Part shown: one piece after another, positions 21,686 through 30,392 of the stretch
Layout of the letters: the number at the start of each line of letters is the position of its first letter
Position numbering within the stretch: the stretch's first letter is position 1
Assembly: GCF_001583415.1 (NCBI RefSeq)
Contig: NZ_CP014475.1
Span: forward strand, 3,720,001-3,784,000
Reading direction: 5' to 3'
DNA: 64,000 nt
DNA from: Mycolicibacterium phlei
Lineage (GTDB): Bacteria > Actinomycetota > Actinomycetes > Mycobacteriales > Mycobacteriaceae
Program-made: the position numbers and the translations under genes
The notes under the pieces: generated by a model
What the model was told of the DNA's origin: nothing
The model's input: only the letters and a program-made list of their open reading frames with translations
The model's database searches: none

Positions 21686-22842
21686 AGACCCAGCTCCCGT
21701 CCGATGATCATCAGCTGCACCTCCGTTGTGCCCTCACCGATCTCGAGGATCTTGCTGTCGCGGTAGTGCCGCGCGACCGGGTACTCGTTCATGAATCCGT
21801 AGCCGCCGAAGATCTGGGTGGCGTCGCGGGCGTTGTCCATGGCGGCCTCGCTGGCGATCATCTTGGCGATGGCGGCGGCCTTCTTGAACGGTTTGCCCGC
21901 CAGCATCATCGCGGCGGCGTCGTAGTAGGCGGTGCGGGCGGCGTGCGCGCGGGCCTCCATCCGGGCGATCTTGAAGGCGATCGCCTGGTAGGTGCCGATC
22001 GGCGCGCCGAACGCCTCACGTTCCTTGGCGTAGCGCACGCACTCGTCGACGCAGCCCTGCGCCGCGCCGGTGGACAGCGCCGCGATCGCGATGCGGCCCT
22101 CGTCGAGGATGCGCAGGAAGTTCGCGTAGCCGCGGCCGCGTTCGCCGAGCAGGTTCTCCTCGGGTACCCGCACGTCGTCGAAGCTCAGCGGGTGGGTGTC
22201 GGAGGCGTTCCAGCCCACCTTGTTGTAGGCGGGTTCGGCGGTGAAGCCCTCGATCGGCACCGGCACCAGGATCGAGGAGATCTCCTTCTTGCCGTCGGTC
22301 TCCCCCGTCACCGCGGTGACCGTGACCAGGCGGGTGATGTCGGTTCCCGAGTTGGTGATGAACTGCTTGGAGCCGTTGATCACCCAGTGCCCGTCGTCGA
22401 GGCGCGCGGTGGTCTTGGTGGCGCCGGCGTCGCTGCCACCGCCGGCCTCGGTCAACCCGAAGGCGCCCAACGCTTTCCCGCTGGCCAGCAGTGGCAGCCA
22501 CTCCTGCTTCTGCGCCTCGGTGCCGAACCGGTAGACCGGCATCGCGCCGAGCGACACCCCGGCCTCCAGCGTGATCGCCACGCTCTGGTCGACCTTGCCG
22601 AGTTCCTCCAGCGCCAGGCACAGCGCGAAGTAGTCGCCGCCCATACCGCCGTACTCCTCCGGGAACGGCAGCCCGAACAGGCCCATGTCGGCCATGCCGG
22701 CGACGACCTCGTACGGGAACGAGTGCTCCTCGTCGTGTTTGGCGGCCACCGGCGCCACCACGCTCTGCGCGAAGTCGCGGACCGTCTTGGCCAGTTCGGC
22801 GTAGTGGTCCGGCAGCGTGCCGGACGACAGAAAGTCGCTCAT
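21682..22842 (-). CDS. fadE19: Acyl-CoA dehydrogenase FadE19 (isovaleryl-CoA dehydrogenase type)
   Basis: A 386-residue acyl-CoA dehydrogenase with all three domains: MADMGLFGLPFPEEYGGMGG, GAFGLTEAGGGSDAGATKT (FAD-binding loop), and a C-terminal IFGGYGFMNEYPVARHYRDSK-type segment followed by ILEIGEGTTEVQ. It corresponds to Rv2500c. The product of BkdABC, isovaleryl-CoA, is the likely substrate given the adjacent carboxylase. The ATG overlaps the stop of accA1. Confidence 0.93.
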   Translation of the reverse strand: MSDFLSSGTLPDHYAELAKTVRDFAQSVVAPVAAKHDEEHSFPYEVVAGMADMGLFGLPFPEEYGGMGGDYFALCLALEELGKVDQSVAITLEAGVSLGAMPVYRFGTEAQKQEWLPLLASGKALGAFGLTEAGGGSDAGATKTTARLDDGHWVINGSKQFITNSGTDITRLVTVTAVTGETDGKKEISSILVPVPIEGFTAEPAYNKVGWNASDTHPLSFDDVRVPEENLLGERGRGYANFLRILDEGRIAIAALSTGAAQGCVDECVRYAKEREAFGAPIGTYQAIAFKIARMEARAHAARTAYYDAAAMMLAGKPFKKAAAIAKMIASEAAMDNARDATQIFGGYGFMNEYPVARHYRDSKILEIGEGTTEVQLMIIGRELGL

Positions 22843-24824
22843 GATTGTCCCTCCACTGTCGGGTCGGCGGTGACCTTCGCCAGCAGCTGACCCACCTTGA
22901 CCTGATCGCCTTCGGCGACAAGCAGTTCCACCACGCCGTCGACCGGTGCGGTCAGGGCGTGTTCCATCTTCATGGCCTCCACGGTCACCACCACGGTGCC
23001 TGCGCTGACCCGCTCACCGTCGGAGACTCCCACGGCGACAACGGAACCGGGCATCGGGCTGGTGAGCTCGGCGTCGCCGCTGTGCGCGTCGTCGGGGCGC
23101 ACGGGTTCCTCGCGCACCTCCTCCACGGCGACGGTGTGGCCGGCGCCGGTCAGCCAGATCCGACCGTCGTCGGCGGCGACGAGGTAGTCGGTGCGCACCC
23201 CGTCGAACGTGACGGCCAGCCGGTCACCGTCCAGGGCGGCCGACAGGGTGTGCGGCGCACCGTCCTCGATGACCGCGGTGGCCGCGGCGGGTGTGCCGCT
23301 GAGGTGGACGTGGTCGGTGCGCTCACCGGCGTGCAGCCGGTAGGTGATCGGCGCGCGGCCGCCGACCCGCCAGCCGGTCGGGGCCGCCCACAGGTCGGTG
23401 ACGGGGTCGGGCCAGGCGCGCAGCCAGGTGTAGGCCGCGGCGGCGACGAGGTCGGTGTCGCTTGCGGGCGCCGGGGTGAAGTCGGGGCTGCGGCGGTCCA
23501 GCAGCCCGGTGTCGAGGCGACCGGCGACGACGTCGGGGTCGGTGAGCAGGAACCGCAGGAACTCGACGTTGGTGGTGACGCCGAGCACCGCGGTGTCGGC
23601 CAGTGCGCGGTCCAGTGCCCGCAGCGCGCCCGCGCGGTCGGCGGCGTGCGCGATGACCTTCGACAGCATCGGGTCGTAGTCGCTGCCGACCACCGTGCCG
23701 GCCGAGAGTCCGGAGTCCACGCGCACGCCCCGCGGTTCGGCGAGCCCGAGCACCGGCCCGCCGGTCGGCAGAAAGCCGCGGCCCGGATCCTCGGCGTAGA
23801 TGCGGGCCTCGATCGCGTGGCCGGTCAGGGTGACGTCGTCCTGGCTGATGCCGAGTTTCTCGCCCGCGGCGATGCGCACCTGCTGCTCGACGAGGTCGAT
23901 GCCGGTGACCAGTTCGGTGACCGGGTGCTCGACCTGCAGGCGGGTGTTCATCTCCATGAAGAAGAACTCGTCGGGGCGGTCGGCGGAGACGATGAACTCC
24001 ACGGTGCCCGCCCCGGTGTAGTCGACGCTGCGGGCGGTGTCGCAGGCCGCGGCGCCGATGCGGGCGCGGGTGGCGGCGTCCAGCAGCGGCGACGGCGCCT
24101 CCTCGATCACCTTCTGGTGGCGGCGCTGCAGGCTGCACTCGCGTTCGCCGAGGTGCACGACGTTGCCGAACGCGTCGGCGAGCACCTGGACCTCGATGTG
24201 GCGCGGGTTGAGCACGAACCGCTCCAGAAACAGGGTGTCGTCGCCGAACGCGGCGCCGGCCTCGCGGCGGGCGGAGACCAGCGCGGCGGGCAGGTCGGCG
24301 GGGTCGTGCACGACGCGCATGCCCTTGCCGCCCCCGCCGGCGGAGGGTTTGACCAGCACCGGGAACCCGACCTCGTCGGCCCCGGCGATCAGGTCGTCGT
24401 CGGTCAGGCCGCGCCGCGAAATGCCCGGGACGACAGGCACTCCGAACTTCGCCACCGCGGCCTTGGCGGCGATCTTGTCGCCCATGGTCTGGATCGCGGC
24501 CACCGGCGGACCGATGAACACGATCCCGGCGGCCTGCAGTGCCGCGGCGAATTGCGCGTTCTCCGAAAGGAATCCGTATCCGGGGTGCACGGCCTGGGCG
24601 CCTGTGCGCTGCGCGGCGGCGACGACGGCCTCGATGTTCAGGTAGCTCTCCCGCGCAGCGGCCGGCCCGAGGCGCACGGCCACGTCGGCCTCGGCGACGT
24701 GGCGGGCACCGGCGTCGGCGTCGCTGAACACCGCGACGGAGCGGATGCCCATCGCGCGCAGGGTGCGGATCACCCGCACGGCGATCTCGCCGCGGTTGGC
24801 GACCAGGACGGTGTCGAAACTCAT
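22839..24824 (-). CDS. accA1: Acyl-CoA carboxylase alpha subunit AccA1 (biotin carboxylase plus BCCP)
   Basis: A 661-residue fusion. Residues 1-450 are biotin carboxylase (ANRGEIAVRVIRTLRAMGI, GGGGKGMRVV ATP-grasp loop, RECSLQRRHQKVIEEAPSP). The C-terminal biotinyl domain has the biotin-attachment Lys at residue 619 (VEAMKMEHAL). It corresponds to Rv2501c. With AccD1 it would carboxylate 3-methylcrotonyl-CoA. The gene overlaps fadE19 (ATGA) and follows accD1 by 12 bases. Confidence 0.95.
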   Translation of the reverse strand: MSFDTVLVANRGEIAVRVIRTLRAMGIRSVAVFSDADAGARHVAEADVAVRLGPAAARESYLNIEAVVAAAQRTGAQAVHPGYGFLSENAQFAAALQAAGIVFIGPPVAAIQTMGDKIAAKAAVAKFGVPVVPGISRRGLTDDDLIAGADEVGFPVLVKPSAGGGGKGMRVVHDPADLPAALVSARREAGAAFGDDTLFLERFVLNPRHIEVQVLADAFGNVVHLGERECSLQRRHQKVIEEAPSPLLDAATRARIGAAACDTARSVDYTGAGTVEFIVSADRPDEFFFMEMNTRLQVEHPVTELVTGIDLVEQQVRIAAGEKLGISQDDVTLTGHAIEARIYAEDPGRGFLPTGGPVLGLAEPRGVRVDSGLSAGTVVGSDYDPMLSKVIAHAADRAGALRALDRALADTAVLGVTTNVEFLRFLLTDPDVVAGRLDTGLLDRRSPDFTPAPASDTDLVAAAAYTWLRAWPDPVTDLWAAPTGWRVGGRAPITYRLHAGERTDHVHLSGTPAAATAVIEDGAPHTLSAALDGDRLAVTFDGVRTDYLVAADDGRIWLTGAGHTVAVEEVREEPVRPDDAHSGDAELTSPMPGSVVAVGVSDGERVSAGTVVVTVEAMKMEHALTAPVDGVVELLVAEGDQVKVGQLLAKVTADPTVEGQS

Positions 24825-24836
24825 GAGCGGAGGTCC

Positions 24837-26387
24837 TTACATCCGGAACACGCCGTAGGAAACCGGTTCGAGCGGGGCCTGCCCCACCACCGAGAGGGCA
24901 AGCCCGAGAACGGTTCTGGTGTCCGCCGGGTCGATGACGCCGTCGTCCCACAGCCGTGCGGTCGAGTAATAGGGGTTGCCCTGGTGCTCGTACTGGGCGC
25001 GGATCGGTTCCTTGAACCGCTCCTCCTCCTCGGGCGTCATGTCACCGCGGACGGTGGCCAGCACGGAGGCGGCCTGCTCCCCGCCCATCACCGAGATCCG
25101 GGCGTTGGGCCACATCCACAGAAAGCGCGGCGAGTACGCACGCCCGCACATCGAGTAGTTGCCGGCGCCGTAGGAGCCGCCGATCACCACGGTCAGCTTC
25201 GGCACCCGCGCGCACGCCACCGCCGTGACCATCTTGGCGCCGTGTTTGGCGATGCCACCCGCCTCGTAGTCGCGGCCCACCATGAAGCCCGAGATGTTCT
25301 GCAGGAACACCAGCGGGGTGTTGCGCTTGTCGCACAGTTCGATGAAATGCGCGCCCTTGAGCGCGGATTCACCGAACAGCACCCCGTTGTTGGCGATGAT
25401 GCCGACCGGGTGGCCGTGGATGCGGGCGAACCCGGTGACCAGGGTGGTGCCGTATTCGGCCTTGAACTCCGCGAAGTCGCCGCCGTCGACGATGCGGGTG
25501 ACGACCTCGTGCACGTCGTAGGGCACCCGGGAGTCGACCGGGACGACGTCGTAGAGCTCGGTCTGGTCGGCGATGGGGTCCACCGTCGGCAGCACGTCCC
25601 ACGGCGGGGCCTGTTTGGGTCCGAGCGTCGCGACGATGCGCCGCACGATGCGCAGCGCGTCGCGGTCGTCGTGCGCGAGATGGTCGGTCACACCGGAGGT
25701 CTTGGAGTGCAGGTCGCCGCCGCCGAGCTCCTCGGCGGTCACCACCTCACCCGTCGCCGCCTTCACCAGCGGTGGGCCGCCGAGGAAGATGGTGCCCTGG
25801 TTGCGCACGATCACGGCCTCGTCGCTCATCGCGGGCACGTACGCCCCGCCGGCGGTGCAGGATCCGAGCACCGCCGCGATCTGCGGGATGCCCTGCGCGG
25901 ACATGGTGGCCTGGTTGTAGAAGATGCGGCCGAAGTGGTCGCGGTCGGGGAACACCTCGTCCTGGCGCGGCAGGAACGCCCCGCCGGAGTCGACGAGATA
26001 GATGCACGGCAGCCGGTTCTGCGCGGCGACCTCCTGGGCGCGCAGGTGCTTCTTCACCGTGATCGGGTAGTACGTGCCGCCCTTGACGGTGGCGTCGTTG
26101 GCGACGATCACGCACTCGCGGCCGGACACCCGCCCGATACCGGTGATGATCCCCGCGCCCGGGCACTCGTCGTCGTACATGCCGTTGGCCGCCAGCGGCG
26201 TGAGCTCCAGGAACGGGCTGCCCGGATCGAGCAGACCGTCCACCCGGTCCCGGGGCAGGAGCTTGCCGCGGCTGACGTGGCGCTCGCGGGCGCGTTCCGG
26301 TCCGCCCAGCGCGGCGGCGGCCAGTTTCGAACGAAGCTCGTCAACCAGCGCGAGGTGTGCCTCGCGATGTGTAGACCGCGGTGTCAT
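24837..26387 (-). CDS. accD1: Acyl-CoA carboxylase beta subunit AccD1 (methylcrotonyl-CoA carboxylase type)
   Basis: A 516-residue carboxyltransferase with the crotonase-like tandem: ECVIVANDATVKGGTYYPITVKK, SGGAFLPRQDEVFPD, then GIIANNGVLFGESALKGAHF and VIGGSYGAGNYSMCGRAY, all characteristic of MCC beta chains. It corresponds to Rv2502c. It is the first gene of the minus-strand catabolic operon; the operator at 26402-26446 lies immediately upstream. In M. tuberculosis scoB, scoA and fadD35 sit between accD1 and the regulator; here they are absent. Confidence 0.95.
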   Translation of the reverse strand: MTPRSTHREAHLALVDELRSKLAAAALGGPERARERHVSRGKLLPRDRVDGLLDPGSPFLELTPLAANGMYDDECPGAGIITGIGRVSGRECVIVANDATVKGGTYYPITVKKHLRAQEVAAQNRLPCIYLVDSGGAFLPRQDEVFPDRDHFGRIFYNQATMSAQGIPQIAAVLGSCTAGGAYVPAMSDEAVIVRNQGTIFLGGPPLVKAATGEVVTAEELGGGDLHSKTSGVTDHLAHDDRDALRIVRRIVATLGPKQAPPWDVLPTVDPIADQTELYDVVPVDSRVPYDVHEVVTRIVDGGDFAEFKAEYGTTLVTGFARIHGHPVGIIANNGVLFGESALKGAHFIELCDKRNTPLVFLQNISGFMVGRDYEAGGIAKHGAKMVTAVACARVPKLTVVIGGSYGAGNYSMCGRAYSPRFLWMWPNARISVMGGEQAASVLATVRGDMTPEEEERFKEPIRAQYEHQGNPYYSTARLWDDGVIDPADTRTVLGLALSVVGQAPLEPVSYGVFRM

Positions 26388-26401
26388 CGGCGACCCGTTC
26401 T

Positions 26402-26446
26402 CAGTTAATGGCGACTAACTCGTGGTACGTTAGCCACGATTAACTG
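26402..26446. promoter_or_regulatory. Probable BkaR operator in the accD1-bkaR divergent promoter
   Basis: CAGTTAATGGCGACTAAC (26402-26419) and GTTAGCCACGATTAACTG (26429-26446) form an 18-bp inverted repeat with 15 of 18 positions matching, around a 9-base spacer. It starts 15 bases ahead of accD1 and ends 26 bases ahead of bkaR, placing it over both promoters. TetR family members bind such palindromes; control of both directions is inferred. Confidence 0.8.
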
Positions 26447-26471
26447 AGTTGTCTAGAGCCTCGGAGCCGCT

Positions 26472-27080
26472 GTGTCCCCTACGGTCCCCGACGCGACCGC
26501 GCGCAGCAGGGCCAAGTCCGACCGCCGGTCCAAACTGATCGCCGCGGCGGAGCGGTTGATGGCCGACCGCGGCTATCTCGCGGTGCGGCTGGAGGACATC
26601 GGCGCCGCCGCCGGCGTCAGCGGTCCGGCGATCTACCGGCACTTCCCGAACAAGGAGGCGCTGCTCGTCGAGTTGCTGGTCGGCATCAGCACGCGGCTGC
26701 TCGCCGGGGGCCGCGAGGTGGTCGCCAACGCACAGGATCCGCGCCGGGCGCTGGACGGGCTGATCGAGTTCCACCTCGACTTCGCACTGGGCGAGCCCGA
26801 TCTCATCCGGATCCAGGACCGCGATCTGAACAATCTGCCGCCCGCCGCCAAGCGCCAGGTGCGCAAATCGCAGCGGCAGTACGTCGAGATCTGGGTGGAT
26901 GTGCTTCGGCGGCTTAACGATTCGCTCGACGAGGGCGATGCGCGGGTGATGGCCCATGCGGCGTTCGGCCTGATGAACTCGACACCGCATGCGCTCAAGC
27001 CGAACACGAAAACGACCGAGACCAACCCGCGGGTCATCTTGAAGGCGATGACCGTCGCGGCGTTGGCCTCGGTCGGTTAA
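26472..27080 (+). CDS. bkaR: TetR-family repressor BkaR (branched-chain keto acid regulator)
   Basis: A 202-residue TetR protein. The N-terminal helix-turn-helix spans about residues 17-64 (LIAAAERLMADRGYLAVRLE, then DIGAAAGVSGPAIYRHFPNK). The C-terminal ligand domain follows the usual length. It corresponds to Rv2506, reported as a repressor of the adjacent branched-chain keto-acid operon. It is divergent from accD1 with the palindromic operator in the gap, implying autoregulation. GTG start; no strong Shine-Dalgarno is visible. Confidence 0.92.
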   Translation: MSPTVPDATARSRAKSDRRSKLIAAAERLMADRGYLAVRLEDIGAAAGVSGPAIYRHFPNKEALLVELLVGISTRLLAGGREVVANAQDPRRALDGLIEFHLDFALGEPDLIRIQDRDLNNLPPAAKRQVRKSQRQYVEIWVDVLRRLNDSLDEGDARVMAHAAFGLMNSTPHALKPNTKTTETNPRVILKAMTVAALASVG

Positions 27081-27099
27081 GCGGTTAGATCAGGGCCGG

Positions 27100-27255
27100 T
27101 TAATACCAGGCTCGCCTGCCACCGACCGGGCGGCCGACCGAGCCGAGGATCCAGAACACGGCGCCGACGACCATCAGGATGACGCCGATCGTCCAGAGGA
27201 TGTTGATCCCGAGAACCAGCCCGAGGATCAGCAGGATTGCTCCGAGAATGATCAT
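27100..27255 (-). CDS. Small hydrophobic protein (DUF6131-like)
   Basis: A 51-residue protein, MIILGAILLILGLVLGINIL then a second hydrophobic stretch (TIGVILMVVGAVFWILG), ending in a basic tail GRPVGGRRAWY. There are two membrane segments. Proteins of this size and pattern are common in actinobacteria and annotated DUF6131; the role is unknown. The ATG at 27255 is preceded by GAAAGGAACAATC. It ends 19 bases from the convergent bkaR stop. Confidence 0.75.
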   Translation of the reverse strand: MIILGAILLILGLVLGINILWTIGVILMVVGAVFWILGSVGRPVGGRRAWY

Positions 27256-27292
27256 GATTGTTCCTTTCGAACTCTTCCGAAACTTCCAGTGA

Positions 27293-27502
27293 CTACTGGC
27301 TGGGCTCGGGCAGGTTGCAGCTGCTGACCTTGGGGTTGACGCCCGCGTAGTTGAGCGGACCGACGACCACCGTCAGCGCGATGCTTCCCGCTGTCGCGCA
27401 ATTGGTTTCACTGGTGGAGAAGTAACCCCGCTGGTAGGCGGCGACGACACCGATGAGCAACCAGACGAGGACGATGACGCCCAGGATTCCGCCGCCTCGC
27501 AT
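27293..27502 (-). CDS. Small membrane protein, function unknown
   Basis: A 69-residue protein with one hydrophobic segment near the N terminus (ILGVIVLVWLLIGVVAAYQRG) and an outer part with two Cys (ETNCATAGS, VSSCNLPEPS). AAGGAGG lies 6 bases before the ATG at 27502, so I prefer it to the upstream in-frame start at 27535. It is 37 bases upstream of the DUF6131-like gene on the same strand, probably one transcript. Similar small proteins occur across Mycobacterium. Confidence 0.75.
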   Translation of the reverse strand: MRGGGILGVIVLVWLLIGVVAAYQRGYFSTSETNCATAGSIALTVVVGPLNYAGVNPKVSSCNLPEPSQ

Positions 27503-27618
27503 GCTGTGCCTCCTTAGTCGGGGGACTCGAATCACCTGAACTCGAGCGTGAGCAGCGTTTACCCGGCGGAAAATTCACCCAAACCTGGCCGGGGCGACAA
27601 TTTGATCAAGAAATTCGG

Positions 27619-29496
27619 TCACGCCGAGGCGGCCGCGCTGAACGACGTGAGCAGCCACTCGGTCATCGCCTTGACCAGCACCGCCCGGTTCTCGCGGCGG
27701 TCGATCTCATGGCCGTCGTCGTCGAAGGTCAGCAGTTCGGTGCGGCGGCCCAGCGCGCGCAGCGTGTCGTACATCTGCAGGGATTCGGTGGGCGGCACGT
27801 TGGTGTCGTTGAGGCCGTGCACCAGCAGCAGCGGCGCGGTGAGCGCGTCGGCGCGCTGCAGCGGCGACAGCTGCTCGAGCAGGTCGCGGTCGCTGATCGG
27901 GTGGCCGTATTTGGGGTACGCCGCCGCGGCGATCCACGGTTCGGTGGTGCGGTACCAGGTGTTCAGGTCGCTCATGCCGCAGATGCTGATGCCCGCGGCG
28001 AACCGGTCGGGGTGAAACGTCAGCGCCGCCTGCGTGAGGTAGCCGCCGTAGGACCAGCCGCAGCAGGCGATGCGGTCCGCCGGGGCCACCCCACGCTCGA
28101 CGAGGTGGTCGACGGCGTCGGCGACGTCGTCGATGGCGGCGAACCGGCGCTCGCGGTCGTCGGCGTGCATGAAGCTGCGCCCGAACCCGCCCGAGCCGCG
28201 CACGTTGGGCACGAACACCGCGATGCCCTGCTCCAGCAGCGGCGGGAAGAACTCGTTGTACCCGGGCCTGCCCTGGCCCTCGGGCCCGCCGTGCAGGAAC
28301 AGCATCGCCCCGATCGTCGGCACCCCGGCGGGCGGGCGGAACAGCCAGCCGCTGAACGGCAGGCCGTCGCGCGCGACGAGTCTCTCCAGGGTCGGGTCGG
28401 CGGCCACCGGACCGGAGCTGGGTTCGCGGTCGACGGGCTCCCATTCGCGGCTGCGCGGGTCGACGAGCTCGACGGTCGGCGGGGTGGACGGGCCCTCGAC
28501 GGTCAGCGCCAGCATGTTGCCGCCGGCGCTGATGGACAGCTGGCTGGCCACCATGCCGGGCAGCGGGATCGGCGGGTGCAGCGTGTTGTCGGCCAGCTCG
28601 AGGATCTGTAATTCACTGGCGCCCTGCATGTTCCACAGCAGCGCCACCGTCGAGAGGTCGTCGCTGACGGTGAACTCGTCGAGCTCGCAGTCGGGCCGCT
28701 CGGCCAGCACCTGGTAGGCGACGCCGTCGGGGGTGACGGTGACCTCCAGCAGGCGGGCGTACTCGGCGCCGTTCTCGCTGCGAATCAGGGCGCGCAGATA
28801 GCCGTCGGGGTTGTCGGGTCCGTACGGGTGGTACAGCTCGAAGGTCTCCCCCTCCAAGCCGGCGCGCAACCGGCGCGGGCGCTGGTCGTCGAGGATCACA
28901 CCGGTGTCGGTCGTCGAGCCGGGATCGTAAGGCAGCAGCGCGGTTTCGATTCCGTCGCGCAACATGATCAGGTCGCGGTAGCCGCGGGGGCCGACGCGCA
29001 CCAGCGCCGCACCGGCCCAGGCGTCGACCAGGCGGCCGCCGGAGCGGCGGTCGAGCACCGTGGTCGCGCCGGTGGCCGGGTCGATCAGACACGAGCTGCC
29101 GACCCCGTCGTCGCCGGTGAGGATCGCCGCGACCCGGGTGCCGTCCCAGTTGATCAGTTCGGCGGTGCCCTCGGTGGTCCCGTCCGGCCACGAGTCGATG
29201 CGATGCGCGTCACGGTCGTCGGGATCGGTTGTCACCACCCAGATCTGGGTGCGGCTACTGCCGTCGGGGGCCACCTCGCAGGCCAGCCAGTGGCCGTCGG
29301 CGGAGTGCAGCACCCGGGTGACCGGCCCGTCGACGGGCAGTTCGACGTCGCGTGAGGAGCTGGCCCGCCAGCCGCGCAGGAACCGCTGCACCGCGCGGGG
29401 GAAGCCGCCGTCGTCGACCAGATGGGCGAACGCCGTCGCGTCCGGTGACATGGACGCGCCGTAGACCCGGCGAACCTGCGTACCCACCGGTCTCAT
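27619..29496 (-). CDS. S9-family serine peptidase / prolyl oligopeptidase-like hydrolase
   Basis: A 625-residue protein with an N-terminal beta-propeller-like region and a C-terminal alpha/beta-hydrolase peptidase domain. The nucleophile elbow is CCGWSYGGYL, the Asp lies in HGLNDTNVP and the His in FDDDGHEID, completing a Ser-Asp-His triad. There is an oxyanion-loop segment FLHGGPEGQGRPG. No signal peptide is evident, so a cytosolic peptide hydrolase is likely. I take the ATG at 29496 (MRPVGTQVRRVYGAS) rather than an Arg-rich extension to 29667. The upstream gene region is divergent. Confidence 0.87.
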   Translation of the reverse strand: MRPVGTQVRRVYGASMSPDATAFAHLVDDGGFPRAVQRFLRGWRASSSRDVELPVDGPVTRVLHSADGHWLACEVAPDGSSRTQIWVVTTDPDDRDAHRIDSWPDGTTEGTAELINWDGTRVAAILTGDDGVGSSCLIDPATGATTVLDRRSGGRLVDAWAGAALVRVGPRGYRDLIMLRDGIETALLPYDPGSTTDTGVILDDQRPRRLRAGLEGETFELYHPYGPDNPDGYLRALIRSENGAEYARLLEVTVTPDGVAYQVLAERPDCELDEFTVSDDLSTVALLWNMQGASELQILELADNTLHPPIPLPGMVASQLSISAGGNMLALTVEGPSTPPTVELVDPRSREWEPVDREPSSGPVAADPTLERLVARDGLPFSGWLFRPPAGVPTIGAMLFLHGGPEGQGRPGYNEFFPPLLEQGIAVFVPNVRGSGGFGRSFMHADDRERRFAAIDDVADAVDHLVERGVAPADRIACCGWSYGGYLTQAALTFHPDRFAAGISICGMSDLNTWYRTTEPWIAAAAYPKYGHPISDRDLLEQLSPLQRADALTAPLLLVHGLNDTNVPPTESLQMYDTLRALGRRTELLTFDDDGHEIDRRENRAVLVKAMTEWLLTSFSAAASA

Positions 29497-29591
29497 TCTG
29501 CATGCCGGAGCTGCCCGCCGCCGGGCGACCGTGACGGCGCTCGCGGCCAACTGTGCGGTTGCCCAGGTAGCCTCGCAGCCATGAGGTGGGC

Positions 29592-30392
29592 ATGACCGAG
29601 ACACCACGGCGCGGAAGCGGCGAGGAACCGCAGGCCTACGGCTATCCCGGGTACACCGACCCCGCATACGCCAGCCAGGCCTACGGCCCCACTTATCAAC
29701 CGCCGGTGATACCCGCGCCTACCCGGCAGCTTCCGACGTACCCGGGCGGCTACGACCCGTACGGGACCGGCCAGTACTACGCGACGGGCCAGTACGGGCA
29801 GCCGCCGTACCCGCCGGGCGGGGAGCCGCCGCCGGAGCCGGAGAAGCCGAAGTCGCCGCGCTGGCTGTGGGCGCTGGCGGGCATCGCGGCGTTGACGGTG
29901 GTCGGGCTGGTGATCGCCCTGGTCATCGTGAACAGCTCCAAGCAGGAGACGCTGGTGGCGCCGCCGCCGATGGACGAGCCCAGCTTCAGCACGCCGCCGA
30001 CGTCGCGCACCCCGACGACGGTGCCGCGGCCGACGGTGCCGCCGTCGACCAGGCCGTCGGTGCCGCGCCAGCCGGGGGTGCCCGCCCCCACGTATCCGAC
30101 GTCGCCGCGCACCACCCAGCCGGGCGTCACGCAGACCGTCGTCTACGTCGTCAACGGCACCGGCCGGGCGATCAACATCACCTACGTCGACACCGGCGGC
30201 CTGCTGCAGACCGAGTTCAACGTGCTGCTGCCGTGGCGCAAGGAGGTGCAGTTGGCCGAGCCGGCGAGCTCGACGGCCAGCATCAGCATCATCAACGTCG
30301 GCCGCGAGGTGAACTGCTCGATCACCGTGGACGGGACCGTCGTCGAGCAGCGCACCGGCGCCGGCCTGACGATCTGCACCGGTATCCGCTAG
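29592..30392 (+). CDS. Proline-rich membrane protein with MmpS-like C-terminal domain
   Basis: A 266-residue protein corresponding to Rv2507. The first 88 residues are a cytosolic Pro/Tyr/Gly-rich stretch (repeats such as PYPPGG, GTGQYY). One membrane helix follows at about residues 91-113, then a Pro/Thr-rich linker. The C-terminal domain of about 90 residues (VYVVNGTGRAINITYVDTGG, EVNCSITVDG) resembles MmpS proteins, which assist MmpL lipid exporters. There is no MmpL gene nearby. The gene overlaps the convergent MFS gene by 4 bases at the stops. Confidence 0.85.
   Translation: MTETPRRGSGEEPQAYGYPGYTDPAYASQAYGPTYQPPVIPAPTRQLPTYPGGYDPYGTGQYYATGQYGQPPYPPGGEPPPEPEKPKSPRWLWALAGIAALTVVGLVIALVIVNSSKQETLVAPPPMDEPSFSTPPTSRTPTTVPRPTVPPSTRPSVPRQPGVPAPTYPTSPRTTQPGVTQTVVYVVNGTGRAINITYVDTGGLLQTEFNVLLPWRKEVQLAEPASSTASISIINVGREVNCSITVDGTVVEQRTGAGLTICTGIR

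Noticed and set aside
22845..26408. 1187-codon plus-strand frame antisense to accA1 and accD1
   Set aside because: Antisense shadow of two clearly identified carboxylase genes; composition typical of GC-skewed chance frames.
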